The position numbers and the translations under genes were made by a program. From Candidatus Poribacteria bacterium (lineage in GTDB: Bacteria; Poribacteria; WGA-4E; WGA-3G): DNA of 64,000 nucleotides. Under the pieces are notes generated by a model. The model worked only from the letters and a program-made list of their open reading frames with translations. It searched no databases and was not told where the DNA came from. Location: the NCBI GenBank assembly GCA_028820635.1, contig JAPPIG010000068.1, forward strand, positions 18,635 to 82,634, in the 5' to 3' direction. Each line of letters begins with the position of its first letter. Position 1 is the stretch's first letter. Shown one piece after another: positions 35,501-44,816 of this stretch.

Positions 35501-37345
35501 TTATTTCAAAACAATCATTCGCCGTGTCTGCTCAAAAGATGGTGTTGCCAATCGGTAGAAATAAACACCACTTGCAACGCTCTCCCCTAAAGCATTTCTA
35601 CCATCCCAATAAACAGCCCGTTCACGGTCATAATAGAAACCTGCCGACTGAAATCCGAGGGAGAATGTCCTGACAAGTCCGCCACTCGCGTCATAGATAG
35701 ATATTGAGACAGGGCTATCCTCTGAAAGATGATACGGAATCCAAGTTTCAGGATTGAAAGGATTGGGGTAATTTTGGAGCAAAAGACTTCGCTTTGGTGT
35801 GCCAATTTCATTAAGATTGACAGATAGCAAAGCGTTTGCCAAACTGGTGGGTGTTACCTCAAATGTGAACTTTTCTGAGGCGATGTTTCCGTTTGTGTCG
35901 GTAACGACCAATTCCAATGTGTCACCAACTTGCACAACACTCCGATAATTAAGGTCGGCAGTAGCAGCAGCGAAGTAATTGTAACGTACTTGTGCTGTCA
36001 TAACAGCGTTTGTTCGCAAGTTTCGGACTGTAATTTGATAACCGTCAAACTTCTGCTTGCCTTCTAACTGTCCGCTTACAACGAATGCCCAAGCCTCCTG
36101 TGATGTTGTGATTCGTGTTGCAAGCGGTGCTGCAGCGACATCCATTTCATTTGTCCACCTTGCACCGACAAAAATAACCTCACGAGGTTTTGGAACGTTA
36201 ACAATATAACCCATTCCACCTTCAATTGAGAATCCATCGTTGGGTGCGCCCGGTGTCCAACCGATAAAACGTTGATTTTCGGCATCAAGAGCAATTACAA
36301 CTGTCGCACCCGTCATCCCTGCGAGCGATCTTGCAGTCATCGGTCTGGATGATTCTAAAGGCAGAGAAACCATATTTAAACCCTTAGTAAGACTTGTAGT
36401 GTAGACGTTACCGTATTTATCCGCTTCCGCCTGTGAGGTAGGACTGATAATACATCCGTGTCTACGTCCATCTGGCATATCATAGTAACCGGCTATTCTG
36501 CCTTCCGAGTCAATATCCCGTAACACTGTTACAAGACTACCGGGATAGCGCAGTTCAAGCGGCGGACTATTCGGATGGAGAACATAAGAACGCTCAATAT
36601 CGTCAACTGCCTTCGCTCTGAAAACGATCACCCCCGCATCGTTGATAGCATTCACAAAAAGATACTCAAGGTTCGGTTTTCCCTGAACATCTATATCGGT
36701 AACACTACCGTCAGGATAGTGAATAAACCCGTGATATTTCTCGTTAGTATCTATGTAGCTTCCGACAATAACTCCTGCGGCGTTAATATCGTCAACGAAG
36801 GTGGTAGCCGCACCGGGCACATCAAACGGCATTTCTCCAACAAAACCGTTAACAGCATCGTCAGCGTCAATGATGTCTCCGAGTAATTGTCCTGCTGCAC
36901 CGATACCAAAGATTTGTGTGTTTAAGGCATCAGGGAAATTCCACACCTTTAACGCACCATCTTGCAGGATTATCCCGTGTGAAATCTCGTTCTGATCTAT
37001 ATAAAATCCTGCTGCCTGTCCCGCGTTATTGAAACCGTAGAAAGTCGTTTGACGGGAATCCGGCACATCATAAGTGGAAAGCACCCCATTTATTAGCGTG
37101 AAACCGATAAGTTTACCATCTTTGTTCTTAGTATTACCAGCATAATGCCCATGGTCGTTAGTTCCTGTTACTTCCAAGAAATCAACACCGGGGACATTAA
37201 TTGTCTCATAAATATAGTGCTGGGTATGTGTTTCAGCAATAGTGACAGGGGTAGGTAGCAGATTATCTTGTGCTGCTGCGTGCCACGTGAAACAGATAAT
37301 TAAACATATTAACAAGGGTAATTTCGTATTTATATGATGACCCAT
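35501..37345 (-). CDS. Secreted HAF-repeat protein with NPFNPETW C-terminal domain
   Basis: A 614-aa exported protein; the signal peptide ends near residue 25 (TWHAAAQ). Residues ~45-310 consist of HAF-type repeats, each a GxxxGF/GFxxxxG unit (DHGHYAGNTKNKDGKLIGF, INAAGVIVGSYIDTNEKYHGF, DSEGRIAGYYDMPDGRRHGC). A middle domain (GLNMVSLPLESSRPMTARSL ...) is followed by an Ig-like segment. The C-terminal ~90 residues form the sorting-like module starting LLQNYPNPFNPETWIPYHLS and ending GVYFYRLATPSFEQTRRMIV. That module resembles type IX-secretion/por CTDs and FlgD-Ig folds. Likely surface-exposed. Confidence 0.83.
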   Translation of the reverse strand: MGHHINTKLPLLICLIICFTWHAAAQDNLLPTPVTIAETHTQHYIYETINVPGVDFLEVTGTNDHGHYAGNTKNKDGKLIGFTLINGVLSTYDVPDSRQTTFYGFNNAGQAAGFYIDQNEISHGIILQDGALKVWNFPDALNTQIFGIGAAGQLLGDIIDADDAVNGFVGEMPFDVPGAATTFVDDINAAGVIVGSYIDTNEKYHGFIHYPDGSVTDIDVQGKPNLEYLFVNAINDAGVIVFRAKAVDDIERSYVLHPNSPPLELRYPGSLVTVLRDIDSEGRIAGYYDMPDGRRHGCIISPTSQAEADKYGNVYTTSLTKGLNMVSLPLESSRPMTARSLAGMTGATVVIALDAENQRFIGWTPGAPNDGFSIEGGMGYIVNVPKPREVIFVGARWTNEMDVAAAPLATRITTSQEAWAFVVSGQLEGKQKFDGYQITVRNLRTNAVMTAQVRYNYFAAATADLNYRSVVQVGDTLELVVTDTNGNIASEKFTFEVTPTSLANALLSVNLNEIGTPKRSLLLQNYPNPFNPETWIPYHLSEDSPVSISIYDASGGLVRTFSLGFQSAGFYYDRERAVYWDGRNALGESVASGVYFYRLATPSFEQTRRMIVLK

Positions 37346-37371
37346 AACGATCTTTTTTTTCCTTAATAATA

Positions 37372-37450
37372 TTGTAGGTCGGGTAGAGCGCAGCGAAACC
37401 CGACAAAGGCTAAACGTGTCGGGTTTCGGATATGTTCTACCGACCTACAA
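37372..37450. repeat. Head-to-head GTAGGTCGGGTAGAG repeat
   Basis: TTGTAGGTCGGGTAGAGCGC at the left and its near complement at the right (ending CGACCTACAA) form an imperfect 79-bp palindrome between two paralogous minus-strand genes. Confidence 0.8.
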
Positions 37451-37467
37451 TACCATATTAATTAAGC

Positions 37468-39720
37468 CTACTTCAAAATGACAAGCCGCCGTGTTTGTTG
37501 GAAAGTCGGTGTTGTCAACTGATAAAAATAGATACCACTCGCAACCCGTTCTCCGAGGACATTCCGTCCATCCCAATAAGCAGCACGCTCCCGGCTATTA
37601 TAAAACCCTGCGGATTGAAAACCGAGCGAAAGCTTGCGGATCATCTTACCCGTTGTATCATAAATGGATACCGATACAGAACTGTCTTGTGAGAGTTGAT
37701 ATGGAATCCATGTCTCTGGATTGAACGGGTTCGGATAGTTCTGCAACAACTGATTCTGCATCGGTTTACCGATACTATCAAACTTAACAGATAATAGTGC
37801 GTTACCCAGGTTCTCAGGGGTCACTTCAATATTTACGGTTTGTGATTCAACATTGCCACTCGGACCGACGACACGTAATTCGACTATGTCTCCAACTTGG
37901 ACGACACTTTGTCGCGCTAAATCAGCAGTCGCAGCAGCGAAGTAATCGCCTTGTACAGTGGCAGTTATTGTGCTGTTTGTTCTTACATTGCGGACGATTA
38001 CCTGGTAGCCGTCAAAGGTCGGTTTGCCTTCCAAGTGCCCCACGACAGAACCGTCCTGATTAATATTCCAGCCCTCCGTCCTAACGCTGCCCGGAAACAG
38101 CAATGGACGTAGCCCATGCTGGAGTGAACCGACAGAAGTGCGCACATTACCTCCTATCCTTTTGGATCTGCCAACGAGGGTTCCTACATCGTTAATACCG
38201 TGCACGAAAAAGAATTCAAACATTTCTGCTTGTGGTAGGTCAAGAGATATAAATCTGCCATTTGCTTGGCGCATGTATGGATGATATAGACCATCAGCAT
38301 CTATGTAGCTGCCAACCATACGACCACTCGCGTTCACAAAATAGGCGAATGTTGCTGATGCCTCGGGTTCCTCAATTATTTCGTCCCCTGAAAAACCGCG
38401 GCGAACACCAGAAGCATCCATATAATTACCCGTCAGTGCTCCTGTCGCATCACTAATGCCATATATCTCTGTTTGGACCGCACCCGGAAAATCGTATTGC
38501 CGCAACTCACCATTCTCTAAGACAACACCATGGTACAGACCGTCACTATCTTGGTAGTGTCCAGCAGCTTGTCCATTATTGCCAAGTGCATAGAAATAGG
38601 TGTTCTGCGATCCTGGGAAACTGTATGTCTTAAAAACACCATCGATCAGCGTAAAGGCGACCTCTTTTTCACCATCAGCACTTTTCGTGTAGCCTGCGTA
38701 ATCATCAAAATCGCTACTCGCGGTCAACGCTAAAAAATCTACACCGGGAACATCAATACTTTCAAAGGTATAGGTGAACTCGGTGGGTGTGGCAATGGGT
38801 TCATCATCAACCTGTACAGCCGGTCTGGCGATAAATCCGAGTATGCGGCCATCTGTTGATTCATAGTGTCCAACTATCGAACCGTCCTGATTGATATTAT
38901 AACCCTCCGTGAAAACACTGCCCGGAACCTGAAATGTCTTTAGTCCTTCCTGAAACGTGCCGACAAGAGTGCCTGGGAGACCATCCACCTGTTTAGTTCT
39001 GGCAACGACAACCCGCGCGTCGTTGATACCATGCACAAAAAAGTATTCCAGATTTGGTGCTTCTGGAAGGTCAAGAGATACAAACCTGCCCGCCGGGGTA
39101 CGTATGTATGGATGATATAGACCATTAGCATCTACGTAACTACCTACCATACCACCGCTTGAATTCACGAAATCGGCGTAAGTTTCCAATGCTCCCTCAA
39201 CCTCAATTATTTCGTCTCCTGAGAACCCACGGCGCACACCAGAAGCATCAGTAAAATTACCTGTCAGTTTTCCAGTCGCATCGCTGATACCATATATCTC
39301 CGTTTGGACAGAATCTGGAAAATCGTATTGCCGCAATTCACCATCTTCCAAGACAACACCATGGAAATTACCTTCGCTGTCCTCGTAGTGTCCAGCAGCG
39401 TTCCCATTATTACCGAGGGCAAAGAAATAAGTGTTCTGTGAACCCGGGAAATCATAGCGGGTAAAAACGCCATCAATGAGTGTAAAGGCGACCTCTTTTT
39501 CACCATCAGCACTTTTCGTGTAGCCGGCGTAGTCCTCAAAGTCGCTACTCGCTGTCAAAGCTAAGAAATCCACGCCTTCAACATCAATCGTCTCAAAAGT
39601 ATAATTGTCGCTGACGGATTCGCTAACTTGTGCAGTAGTGTTCATTAGGAAAAAGGAATTGAGACACATGAACAACGTAAACATGAAAAACAAAAAACTG
39701 GTTTTAATTTGATTTTGCAT
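37468..39720 (-). CDS. Secreted HAF-repeat protein, longer paralog
   Basis: A 750-aa exported protein related to the 614-aa neighbour. GGGGAG precedes ATG 39720; the signal peptide ends at TTAQVSE. Two long HAF blocks (~37-310 and ~318-560) are nearly identical in sequence, e.g. both begin with FLALTASSDFxDYAGYTKS. The second block breaks off at DGSVVGH and continues directly as LEGKPTFDGYQVIVRNVRTN, so the GLNMVSLPLE domain seen in the neighbour is missing. The C-terminal NYPNPFNPETWIPYQLS module is intact. It is probably a product of internal duplication plus a deletion fusion. Confidence 0.83.
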   Translation of the reverse strand: MQNQIKTSFLFFMFTLFMCLNSFFLMNTTAQVSESVSDNYTFETIDVEGVDFLALTASSDFEDYAGYTKSADGEKEVAFTLIDGVFTRYDFPGSQNTYFFALGNNGNAAGHYEDSEGNFHGVVLEDGELRQYDFPDSVQTEIYGISDATGKLTGNFTDASGVRRGFSGDEIIEVEGALETYADFVNSSGGMVGSYVDANGLYHPYIRTPAGRFVSLDLPEAPNLEYFFVHGINDARVVVARTKQVDGLPGTLVGTFQEGLKTFQVPGSVFTEGYNINQDGSIVGHYESTDGRILGFIARPAVQVDDEPIATPTEFTYTFESIDVPGVDFLALTASSDFDDYAGYTKSADGEKEVAFTLIDGVFKTYSFPGSQNTYFYALGNNGQAAGHYQDSDGLYHGVVLENGELRQYDFPGAVQTEIYGISDATGALTGNYMDASGVRRGFSGDEIIEEPEASATFAYFVNASGRMVGSYIDADGLYHPYMRQANGRFISLDLPQAEMFEFFFVHGINDVGTLVGRSKRIGGNVRTSVGSLQHGLRPLLFPGSVRTEGWNINQDGSVVGHLEGKPTFDGYQVIVRNVRTNSTITATVQGDYFAAATADLARQSVVQVGDIVELRVVGPSGNVESQTVNIEVTPENLGNALLSVKFDSIGKPMQNQLLQNYPNPFNPETWIPYQLSQDSSVSVSIYDTTGKMIRKLSLGFQSAGFYNSRERAAYWDGRNVLGERVASGIYFYQLTTPTFQQTRRLVILK

Positions 39721-40127
39721 AACGAAAACTCCCCTGAATTATTTTCAATTATTTTCTCCAAAGATGAAAAACAATATGTCGGATACTTGTCCTGAGTGAT
39801 AATATTTTATAGTTGAAGTTTTCAGTTTGCATTCAACTATGGAGTAAAATCAAGGTTTGCGTATCCTGGAACATTCAAAAATACTGTTATTTGTTTTTAA
39901 GTATCTAATATTTTCCACAAAAACGCAAGAAAAATTTTATCTATTTGTGGATTTTTGAATTAATTAGTTGAATGGAATCTTTCCAAATCATCATTGATGT
40001 GTTCGCACAGACTTTTGCGAATACGCTGAATGTGTTTTGTTCATGATAATGGTTATTCCATTACGCCAAATCGTTGAATCTCCCGGACAATGTGTATCGA
40101 TTTTGTGTAAGTATACATTAATTGTCT
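39721..40127. other. Divergent intergenic region without recognised elements
   Basis: About 400 bp of AT-rich sequence between a minus-strand and a plus-strand gene. It contains A/T-tract runs (39895-39960), but none of the repeat families found elsewhere and no convincing open frame. Only the promoter at 40128 stands out. Confidence 0.5.
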
Positions 40128-40156
40128 TTGTCATCAAAGCCTTTTCGTGCTAAAAT
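40128..40156 (+). promoter_or_regulatory. Predicted sigma-70 promoter for the esterase gene
   Basis: TTGTCA (40128-40133), 17-bp spacer, TAAAAT (40151-40156), ~44 nt before ATG 40200. Confidence 0.55.
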
Positions 40157-40199
40157 ACCCGCACGTTATGAGAAAGCAGCCTAATAGGAGACCCAGATT

Positions 40200-41216
40200 A
40201 TGGCAACAGAAAGATTCTTGACAGCAGAACAGAGCGTCCAACACCTTCTGAAAACTATGCCACCGCTTTACTTTGACGGCGGGACCAAAACAGAATGGAA
40301 AGAATGGAGGAGGAATTTCAGACGCAAAATGTCTCGGTACTTAGGTCCAAAACCAGAACCTGTGCCGTTGGAAGTAGAAACATTAGATCGGATACAACAA
40401 GATGGATACACAAGAGAAAAAATAATTTTCAATCCAGACGCATTTTCCTCAATTCCAGCATACATTCTAATTCCAGATAGTGTAAGTGCTGACAATCCTG
40501 CACCAGCGGTGCTATGCGCACATGGGCATGGGATTGGTAAAGATGGAGCCGTCGGTATCGTGGAGGACTATCAGAAGCAGTATGCAGTGGAATTGGCACA
40601 ACGCGGGTTTGTTACACTTGCGCCAGATTGGCGATGTTTCGGTGAGCGGAAAGATAGGGATGAATGGGTGCGTCGTCCGGGTAGAGATGGATGTAACGTC
40701 GCTTATTTAGCACTCGGTTATTTCGGTTATCAACTGCTGCAACTCAACATTTCGGATGGGCAACGGTGTTTGGATTATCTGCAGTCCCGCCCTGAAGTGG
40801 ATGGTAGGCGGTTGGGATGCATGGGATGTTCATTTGGTGGCACAATGACGACCTATATTTCGGCATTTGATAGACGGATTAAGGCAGCTGTTATTGTTTG
40901 TTATCTCAGCACTTTGATAGATGCTTTAGGCGACCGCGGGCGTGGGAACACGTGTGGGTCGCAATTTATGTTTGGGCTACGCGCAGCGGGGGACATCGCC
41001 GATGTCGCAGGACTTATCGCGCCGCGGGCGTGTATGGTGCAAATCGGTTCAGATGACCAATGCTTTATTGAGTCTGATGCTTTGGCTGCATTTGAACATC
41101 TTGAAAAGATATATAATGCCTGTGGGAAACGCGATCGGTTAGTACTGGACCATTTTGAAGGAGAACATGAGATTGATTTGGAGCCAGGGATTGCTTTTTT
41201 GGAAGAGCGATTATAA
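40200..41216 (+). CDS. Alpha/beta hydrolase, acetyl-xylan-esterase/dienelactone-hydrolase-like
   Basis: A 338-aa cytoplasmic hydrolase. The oxyanion region is AVLCAHGHGIGKDG. The nucleophile elbow is G-C-S-F-G-G (LGCMGCSFGGTMTTYI, Ser at ~residue 217). The acid is in MVQIGSDDQCF and the His in DHFEGEHEIDL. GGAG lies ~10 nt before ATG 40200. Members of this group deacetylate sugars or cleave other esters. No neighbour clarifies the substrate. Confidence 0.85.
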   Translation: MATERFLTAEQSVQHLLKTMPPLYFDGGTKTEWKEWRRNFRRKMSRYLGPKPEPVPLEVETLDRIQQDGYTREKIIFNPDAFSSIPAYILIPDSVSADNPAPAVLCAHGHGIGKDGAVGIVEDYQKQYAVELAQRGFVTLAPDWRCFGERKDRDEWVRRPGRDGCNVAYLALGYFGYQLLQLNISDGQRCLDYLQSRPEVDGRRLGCMGCSFGGTMTTYISAFDRRIKAAVIVCYLSTLIDALGDRGRGNTCGSQFMFGLRAAGDIADVAGLIAPRACMVQIGSDDQCFIESDALAAFEHLEKIYNACGKRDRLVLDHFEGEHEIDLEPGIAFLEERL

Positions 41217-41249
41217 GATGTTGGCACCATGATTGAAACATATCTTGAA

Positions 41250-41579
41250 CTAAACAGCAACTACCCGCTGCTGTCCTTCTCTATCTTCTGAAGGAATAAT
41301 CCGAATCTCAATATCGCGATTCAATTGATTAAGAAACCTCATCAATCGCTCAACGCTGTAGTCAGAAAGTTTGGCGGCTTCAAGGCGAGAAATTTCGGTG
41401 TGTTCAACGCCAAGTAGTTTCGCCGCCTCTACCTGATTTAGTTTGCGTTCTTTCAGAATTCGGAAAATCTCCGCTCCTAACTGCGCTTTTAGGAGTTCTT
41501 TCTCCGAAACCTCATCAGAAAAACCCAAATCCTTGAAGATATTCCCGCTGCCTTCTTCAATTTTAATGTTACTGCTCAT
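41250..41579 (-). CDS. XRE-type helix-turn-helix antitoxin-like regulator
   Basis: A 109-aa DNA-binding protein. The HTH is LGAEIFRILKERKLNQVEAA then KLLGVEHTEISRLEAAKLSD (residues ~36-75), in the style of HigA/HTH_37 antitoxins. GGAG lies 8 nt before ATG 41579. No HigB- or RelE-like toxin is found on either side, so it is either a solitary regulator or the survivor of a module. Its C terminus (RDIEIRIIPSED) is the usual beta end of this family. Confidence 0.85.
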   Translation of the reverse strand: MSSNIKIEEGSGNIFKDLGFSDEVSEKELLKAQLGAEIFRILKERKLNQVEAAKLLGVEHTEISRLEAAKLSDYSVERLMRFLNQLNRDIEIRIIPSEDREGQQRVVAV

Positions 41580-41654
41580 AATTCTTTCTCCATCTCCTTA
41601 GCTCGTCTTAATCTTCGTTTTATCAAGTCAATATCTTTCTTTATTTTTCTCAAG

Positions 41655-41683
41655 ATATTATGGTATACTTATTATCAGTTCAA
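41655..41683 (-). promoter_or_regulatory. Predicted sigma-70 promoter for the XRE gene
   Basis: Minus strand TTGAAC (41678-41683), 17-bp spacer, TAATAT (41655-41660). Confidence 0.45.
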
Positions 41684-41786
41684 TAGGAAGGTCTTCACAT
41701 AATGTTACGATGATTCAAAGAGTATCTCCAGAAAGAAAAAGAAATAATTTCAGACAAGGAATAAACGATCAAATTGGTGGCAATAA

Positions 41787-41963
41787 ATGAAGCAATTTTT
41801 GGTAAGTTGGTTCGGACCTTCTGGCTTCTGGCGAGATGATCTGGAAGACAGTGGGGAATTCTTGTTTGGCGACATTGGATTTTATATTGGTGTCATCATT
41901 TGGATCTTCTGGATTATAGTCATTATTGGTGGATTTGTTTCCTGGATTAAGGATCATTTGTAA
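41787..41963 (+). CDS. Small single-span membrane protein (58 aa)
   Basis: An open frame from ATG 41787 to TAA 41961-41963 encodes 58 residues. A short N-terminal part with Trp/Phe/Gly (SWFGPSGFWRDDLEDSGEF) is followed by one strongly hydrophobic helix (YIGVIIWIFWIIVIIGGFV) and a polar end (SWIKDHL). GGTGG lies 6 nt upstream of the ATG. The clear amphiphilic layout supports a real gene, but its function is unknown. Confidence 0.6.
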   Translation: MKQFLVSWFGPSGFWRDDLEDSGEFLFGDIGFYIGVIIWIFWIIVIIGGFVSWIKDHL

Positions 41964-42021
41964 GAACCGTAAAAATCATAAACGCATTCCAGATTTAAAA
42001 TCAGTTGTTCACAGTTGTGTA

Positions 42022-42204
42022 ATGACCCCCAAAACCTCATGGCAGATAAATGAGCGTGTAACTATGTGGGCAGGTATTAGTGGGCTTCACCCTGACGACA
42101 CAAAAAAGATTTTAGATGAACTTGTAAGTGAAGGCAAAATCGTAAAACAAACCGAAATTTCATCTGATGGAAAAGAGGAAGATCTCTATTATAGTTTTAG
42201 GTAA
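42022..42204 (+). CDS. Small winged-helix-like protein, start uncertain
   Basis: A 60-aa product from ATG 42022. The open frame can be extended to GTG 41926, overlapping the 58-aa membrane protein gene. The sequence SWQINERVTMWAGISGLHPD then DTKKILDELVSEGKIVKQTE and a DLYYSF strand have the look of a winged helix (helix 3 plus wing). No Shine-Dalgarno sequence is visible for either start. The coding call is tentative. Confidence 0.4.
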   Translation: MTPKTSWQINERVTMWAGISGLHPDDTKKILDELVSEGKIVKQTEISSDGKEEDLYYSFR

Positions 42205-42389
42205 GCAGATGTAGTGACAGCACAAAATCCTAAAATGCTAATCCCCGTAAACACTGCTTACGCCATACATCTCTTTAGCTCGAAATATACGGATTATCTC
42301 AAACAGATGTTAGCGTTCCCATAATAAATCATTAGGAATCCACTGAGACGGACTTGCTACACAGAGTCTGAAATCTGACACGCGAATAC

Positions 42390-42454
42390 CCTATTAGAAC
42401 GCATAGCATAGCAGTAAGCACCCACATCACAAATAACCAGACCGGTGTCCTCAT
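42390..42454 (-). pseudogene. lysA: Fragment of a second lysA copy
   Basis: Read on the minus strand this gives DTGLVICDVGAYCYAMRSN, which matches [19 protein letters not shown] of the intact lysA 0.7 kb upstream (nucleotides ~43075-43140), at roughly three-quarters DNA identity by eye. Similarity fades on both sides. The surrounding 42205-42461 region has no gene. Confidence 0.65.
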
Positions 42455-42461
42455 GAAAAAA

Positions 42462-42695
42462 TTAAGAAAAATCAATCTTTTCAACGCTACTTTCAATTTG
42501 ACAAGGGAGTTGACTCAGAATCAGTTTCTCCATGTCAACTTTGTGGCTTGCATTATCTATGTCAATCCCAACAAGTCTACCCTCGGCATCATAATCAAGC
42601 AGGATGCCTTCGGAGATTTCTTGACTTTCTGCACTTGGCTGTTCGGACAAGTTGATATACAACGAGTCGGTCTCTGGATAGTAGTTAAGTCTCAT
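42462..42695 (-). CDS. DUF2283 family protein
   Basis: A 77-aa protein with the DUF2283 pattern: LNYYPETDSLYINLSEQ, GILLDYDAEGRLVGIDIDNAS. This family commonly sits beside small DUF4258-like proteins in toxin-antitoxin-like pairs. Its ATG overlaps the upstream gene's stop by 4 nt (42692-42695), so the two are cotranslated. It probably acts as the antitoxin-like partner, by analogy only. Confidence 0.85.
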   Translation of the reverse strand: MRLNYYPETDSLYINLSEQPSAESQEISEGILLDYDAEGRLVGIDIDNASHKVDMEKLILSQLPCQIESSVEKIDFS

Positions 42696-42955
42696 GGCTT
42701 GAATCCTCGATCTGGAAAAGCGTTATGAATCGTGATTTTATCTTCAAGTGTAATAACCCTTAGATAACGGCCTCCGATCTCAGGGATTGCTGCCCAAAAT
42801 CGGAACCTGTTGTGTTCTTGTGGTTCAACATGAACAGCATTTTCAATAACATAGACGCACCACTCTTTTTTTAAATAAGGGCGTTTCTGCAAGACTTGCT
42901 GCTCAAAATAGTCTGTGAATTTATACTCTGTCATTCCCTTATTAAATTGACGCAT
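42692..42955 (-). CDS. Small DUF4258-like protein, putative toxin partner
   Basis: An 87-aa basic protein (RPYLKKEWCVYVIENAVHVE, RFRFWAAIPEIGGRYLRVIT, EDKITIHNAFPDRGFKP). The strand order and the final HNAFPDRGF resemble DUF4258/phage-derived small proteins that pair with DUF2283. An internal ATG at 42934 is possible, but it follows AAGGGA with no spacing, so ATG 42955 is kept. It begins 8 nt after the stop of lysA on the same strand, an unusual operon neighbour. Confidence 0.7.
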   Translation of the reverse strand: MRQFNKGMTEYKFTDYFEQQVLQKRPYLKKEWCVYVIENAVHVEPQEHNRFRFWAAIPEIGGRYLRVITLEDKITIHNAFPDRGFKP

Positions 42956-42963
42956 CCATACTT

Positions 42964-44220
<1,257 letters not shown>

Positions 44221-44275
44221 TTATCTCCTTTGTCGTTATTTGTCGTGAGATATGTCATGTCTTATTATTTGATTA

Positions 44276-44689
44276 TTACCATGCATCTTCAATCCAGTCG
44301 TCCCCGTGGTCTGGATTATAGATTAACCCTTTTCTAATGTCTAAACAGAGGTCAAGTTGTTCCAAAACCATGTGTCCAACAAGAACAGGTGCATCGGCTG
44401 GCAAGTCGGTTATGGGGAGCGATCCTTCCCGCGCTAATATCGTAAACCGGACTTCTGAATAAATGGTGCGGTCTACGATGCCAGCCGCGGTTCTTGCCTT
44501 CGCTGTGCTAAAGGGTGTCAAACCGAGTTGTTCAATAATCGGTTTCGGTAAGCAGAGCCGTGTTGCCCCCGTATCAACAAGCGCATCTTCAACAGTAACA
44601 CAGCGGACCTCTTCAGGGGTTATAACACCTCTGTTTGCTAAAACCAAGTCTGCCAGATTTGCAAGTTCAATTTCTGTTGTATGTCTCAT
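44276..44689 (-). CDS. Retropepsin-like aspartic protease domain protein
   Basis: A 137-aa protein with the D-T-G motif (ALVDTGATRLCLPK, Asp at ~residue 40) followed by a hydrophobic loop and the second-half signature PVLVGHMVLEQLDLCLD. These single-domain retroviral-type proteases act as dimers. No signal peptide. It is a stand-alone gene between lysA and the enolase-superfamily dehydratase. Proteolytic activity is inferred from the motif only. Confidence 0.8.
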   Translation of the reverse strand: MRHTTEIELANLADLVLANRGVITPEEVRCVTVEDALVDTGATRLCLPKPIIEQLGLTPFSTAKARTAAGIVDRTIYSEVRFTILAREGSLPITDLPADAPVLVGHMVLEQLDLCLDIRKGLIYNPDHGDDWIEDAW

Positions 44690-44816
44690 TTTCTTCTCCT
44701 ACATAACCATCTGAATCAGGAAATATTTCGGAATTATCAAGGAGTAGTGTTAGTATTTTAAAGGATACCACAAAATGATTCCGAATCTCAAGATTTTGAT
44801 AAGGAACCTCGTGAAC

